Source: Streptomyces sp. NBC_00448 (GTDB taxonomy: Bacteria; Actinomycetota; Actinomycetes; Streptomycetales; Streptomycetaceae). From it: a DNA stretch of 64,000 bases. The stretch lies in NCBI RefSeq assembly GCF_036014115.1, contig NZ_CP107913.1:7247501-7311500 (forward strand), read 5' to 3'. The notes under the pieces are model-generated. The model was not told where the DNA came from. It was given only the letters and a program-made list of their open reading frames with translations, and did not search any database. The position numbers were made by a program, and so were the translations under genes. The first letter of the stretch is position 1, and every line of letters starts with the position of its first letter. Positions 62,920-64,000 of this stretch are shown here, in pieces.

Positions 62920-62935
62920 TCGAATGGAAGTTCGA
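62920..62935 (-). promoter_or_regulatory. Second LexA (SOS) box upstream of lexA
   Basis: Reading toward lexA: TCGAACTTCCATTCGA, one mismatch from the palindromic consensus. It lies 17 bp upstream of the -35. Confidence 0.75.
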
Positions 62936-63149
62936 TTCCCGCATTGCCTCCGGCGTGGCGGTCGAGGCGCCGCCCAGTGCGCTCGCGGAGAGCGCGGACC
63001 GGGTGCGCGCATTCCGGTCGGCCCAGTGTCGCACCGGCTCGCGGAGTGCGCCCCGCGGACCCGCTCCCATACGCTCCGGCATGTCGCGAACGCCCTCCGT
63101 GGCCGTCGCGCGGCCACGACACGCGGATCGCACCCCCTGATGCGCGGGC

Positions 63150-63195
63150 ACCAGATCTAGTGGTTGGATAGGGCCCGGCCACCACAAGTTGTGGT
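63150..63195 (+). promoter_or_regulatory. Pair of NrdR-type boxes before nrdR-nrdJ
   Basis: ACCAGATCTAGTGGT (63150-63164) and ACCACAAGTTGTGGT (63181-63195) are palindromic sites whose centres are 31 bp apart, three helical turns. NrdR operators are characteristically paired at this spacing. Confidence 0.72.
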
Positions 63196-63329
63196 TTCCA
63201 AGCAGGCCCAGTGGCTTCAATGCCGCTGCGATCGCCTATGCTTGAGGCTGCTTCCGGGGCTCTGGCAGGACCTCGCGGAAGCATGTTCGTCGTGCGCTCA
63301 CCGTGGGTGAGGGAGGGAGTGGGAAGACC

Positions 63330-63839
63330 GTGCACTGCCCCTTCTGCAGACACCCCGACAGCCGCGTCGTCGACAGCCGGACCACCGATGACGGTGCCGC
63401 GATCCGTCGCCGGCGCCAGTGCCCCGACTGCGGGCGGCGCTTCACGACCGTCGAGTCGGCCTCGCTGATGGTGATCAAGCGCAGCGGCGTCACCGAGCCC
63501 TTCAGCCGCAACAAGGTGATCGCCGGCGTGCGCAAGGCGTGCCAGGGCCGGCCGGTCACCGAGGACGCCCTCGCGCTGCTCGGGCAGCGGGTCGAGGAGG
63601 CCGTCCGCGCCACCGGCAGCGCCGAGCTGTCCACCCATGACGTGGGACTGGCCATACTCGGTCCGCTCCAGGAACTCGACCTCGTCGCCTACCTGCGCTT
63701 CGCGAGCGTCTACCGGGCCTTCGACTCGCTCGACGACTTCGAGCGGGCCATCACGGAGCTGCGCGAGCAGCTCCCACCCATGACTCCCGGCGGGCTTGAC
63801 GAGGACCTCGGGGTCCCCGCGTCCGCGGGCACCGACTGA
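63330..63839 (+). CDS. nrdR: NrdR, repressor of ribonucleotide reductase genes
   Basis: A 169-aa ATP/dATP-sensing repressor. An N-terminal zinc ribbon (Cys3, Cys6, Cys31, Cys34; HCPFC and CPDCGRR) binds DNA. The ATP-cone follows (about 49-139; VIKRSGVTEPFSRNKVIAGV). GTG 63330 gives the standard HCPFC N-terminus; the longer frame is not used. GGGAG/GGGAAG lie just upstream. nrdJ starts 118 nt downstream, so the repressor controls its own operon. Confidence 0.95.
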   Translation: MHCPFCRHPDSRVVDSRTTDDGAAIRRRRQCPDCGRRFTTVESASLMVIKRSGVTEPFSRNKVIAGVRKACQGRPVTEDALALLGQRVEEAVRATGSAELSTHDVGLAILGPLQELDLVAYLRFASVYRAFDSLDDFERAITELREQLPPMTPGGLDEDLGVPASAGTD

Positions 63840-63957
63840 CCGGCGTCGGGACACGGATTTGCCGACGCGCGCCCTAGCGCGCCGAGGCGTCAGACAACAC
63901 ATCGTGCTGCGGGAAGAACCGCGCACATCAGGGCGTTTGCCCATATTGGGAGGCGGA

Positions 63958-64000
63958 ATGACCGAGACGACGAGCGGCCCGGCACGCGGTTCACGCACCA
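63958..64000 (+). CDS. nrdJ: NrdJ, vitamin B12-dependent ribonucleotide reductase (5' end only)
   Basis: Only 14 codons are present (MTETTSGPARGSRT), after GGAGGCGGA. Assigned from the start sequence and the fixed nrdR-nrdJ order of streptomycetes. The gene runs off the window. Confidence 0.82.
   Translation, partial: MTETTSGPARGSRT

Larger units (their letters stand above)
62755..63329. other. Divergent lexA-nrdR control region
   Basis: This 575-nt gene-free region contains the lexA promoter with two LexA boxes on the left and a pair of NrdR-type boxes on the right. The middle (about 62,940-63,145) shows no recognisable element, and short frames there are not credible. Confidence 0.75.

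Noticed and set aside
63196..63329. Cobalamin riboswitch before nrdR-nrdJ
   Set aside because: The leader is short and lacks the conserved B12-box core; the NrdR boxes explain the regulation better.

Overview
The window is chromosomal DNA of a high-GC actinomycete, almost certainly Streptomyces or a close relative of the Streptomycetaceae. This rests on the strong G/C bias at third codon positions, frequent GTG starts, leaderless-looking promoters and the gene order. That order matches, from memory, the S. coelicolor block from the osaC-osaA-osaB osmotic-stress locus through ftsK, recA, miaB, miaA, dapF, hflX and lexA to nrdR-nrdJ. Functions are read from translated sequences and motifs; no database search was run.

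Layout. 1-3,092: the 3' part of a 23S rRNA, a complete 5S rRNA with its terminator, a shortened DegT-type aminotransferase-like gene that appears to lack the PLP lysine, and tRNA-Thr(GGT). 3,117-12,604: the osmotic-stress signalling locus, with osaC (RsbW-like/PAS/GAF/PP2C) divergent from osaA (hybrid histidine kinase with ten exact 276-bp HAMP repeats), then osaB (response regulator). 12,784-21,588: ftsK, a RodZ-like gene, the overlapping set rimO-pgsA-cinA, clgR and dps. 21,595-29,682: a small membrane protein gene converging on nei2, the lhr helicase, an AraC regulator and azlCD. 29,725-33,133: DUF3046, an AI-2E-family membrane protein, recA with an SOS operator, recX and a 9-copy heptamer repeat. 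33,136-38,496: an FAD monooxygenase with a candidate operator, a two-component system and an orphan TAXI binding protein. 38,642-48,752: tRNA modification (miaB, miaA), dapF, an Rsh-type (p)ppGpp enzyme, hflX and several small conserved genes. 48,870-56,494: a secreted trypsin-like protease divergent from a four-gene NRPS-independent siderophore (NIS) cassette. 56,588-59,682: an FHA/zinc-ribbon protein, a soluble Ser/Thr kinase and a PIN-like/FHA protein. 59,797-64,000: a DinG-like helicase, lexA, nrdR and the first codons of nrdJ.

How it fits together. DNA repair and genome maintenance dominate: FtsK, RecA/RecX, LexA, Lhr with Nei2, the DinG-like helicase, Dps, and NrdR for dNTP supply. LexA sites are visible at recA and lexA, and a pair of NrdR-type boxes lies 31 bp apart before nrdR-nrdJ. 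Stress signalling is the second theme (OsaABC, ClgR, Rsh, a Ser/Thr kinase with FHA partners). The less ordinary parts are the siderophore cassette without visible decarboxylase or N-hydroxylase genes, the kinase-FHA-PIN module, the DegT-like protein without its catalytic core, and the degenerate synthetase half of the Rsh protein.
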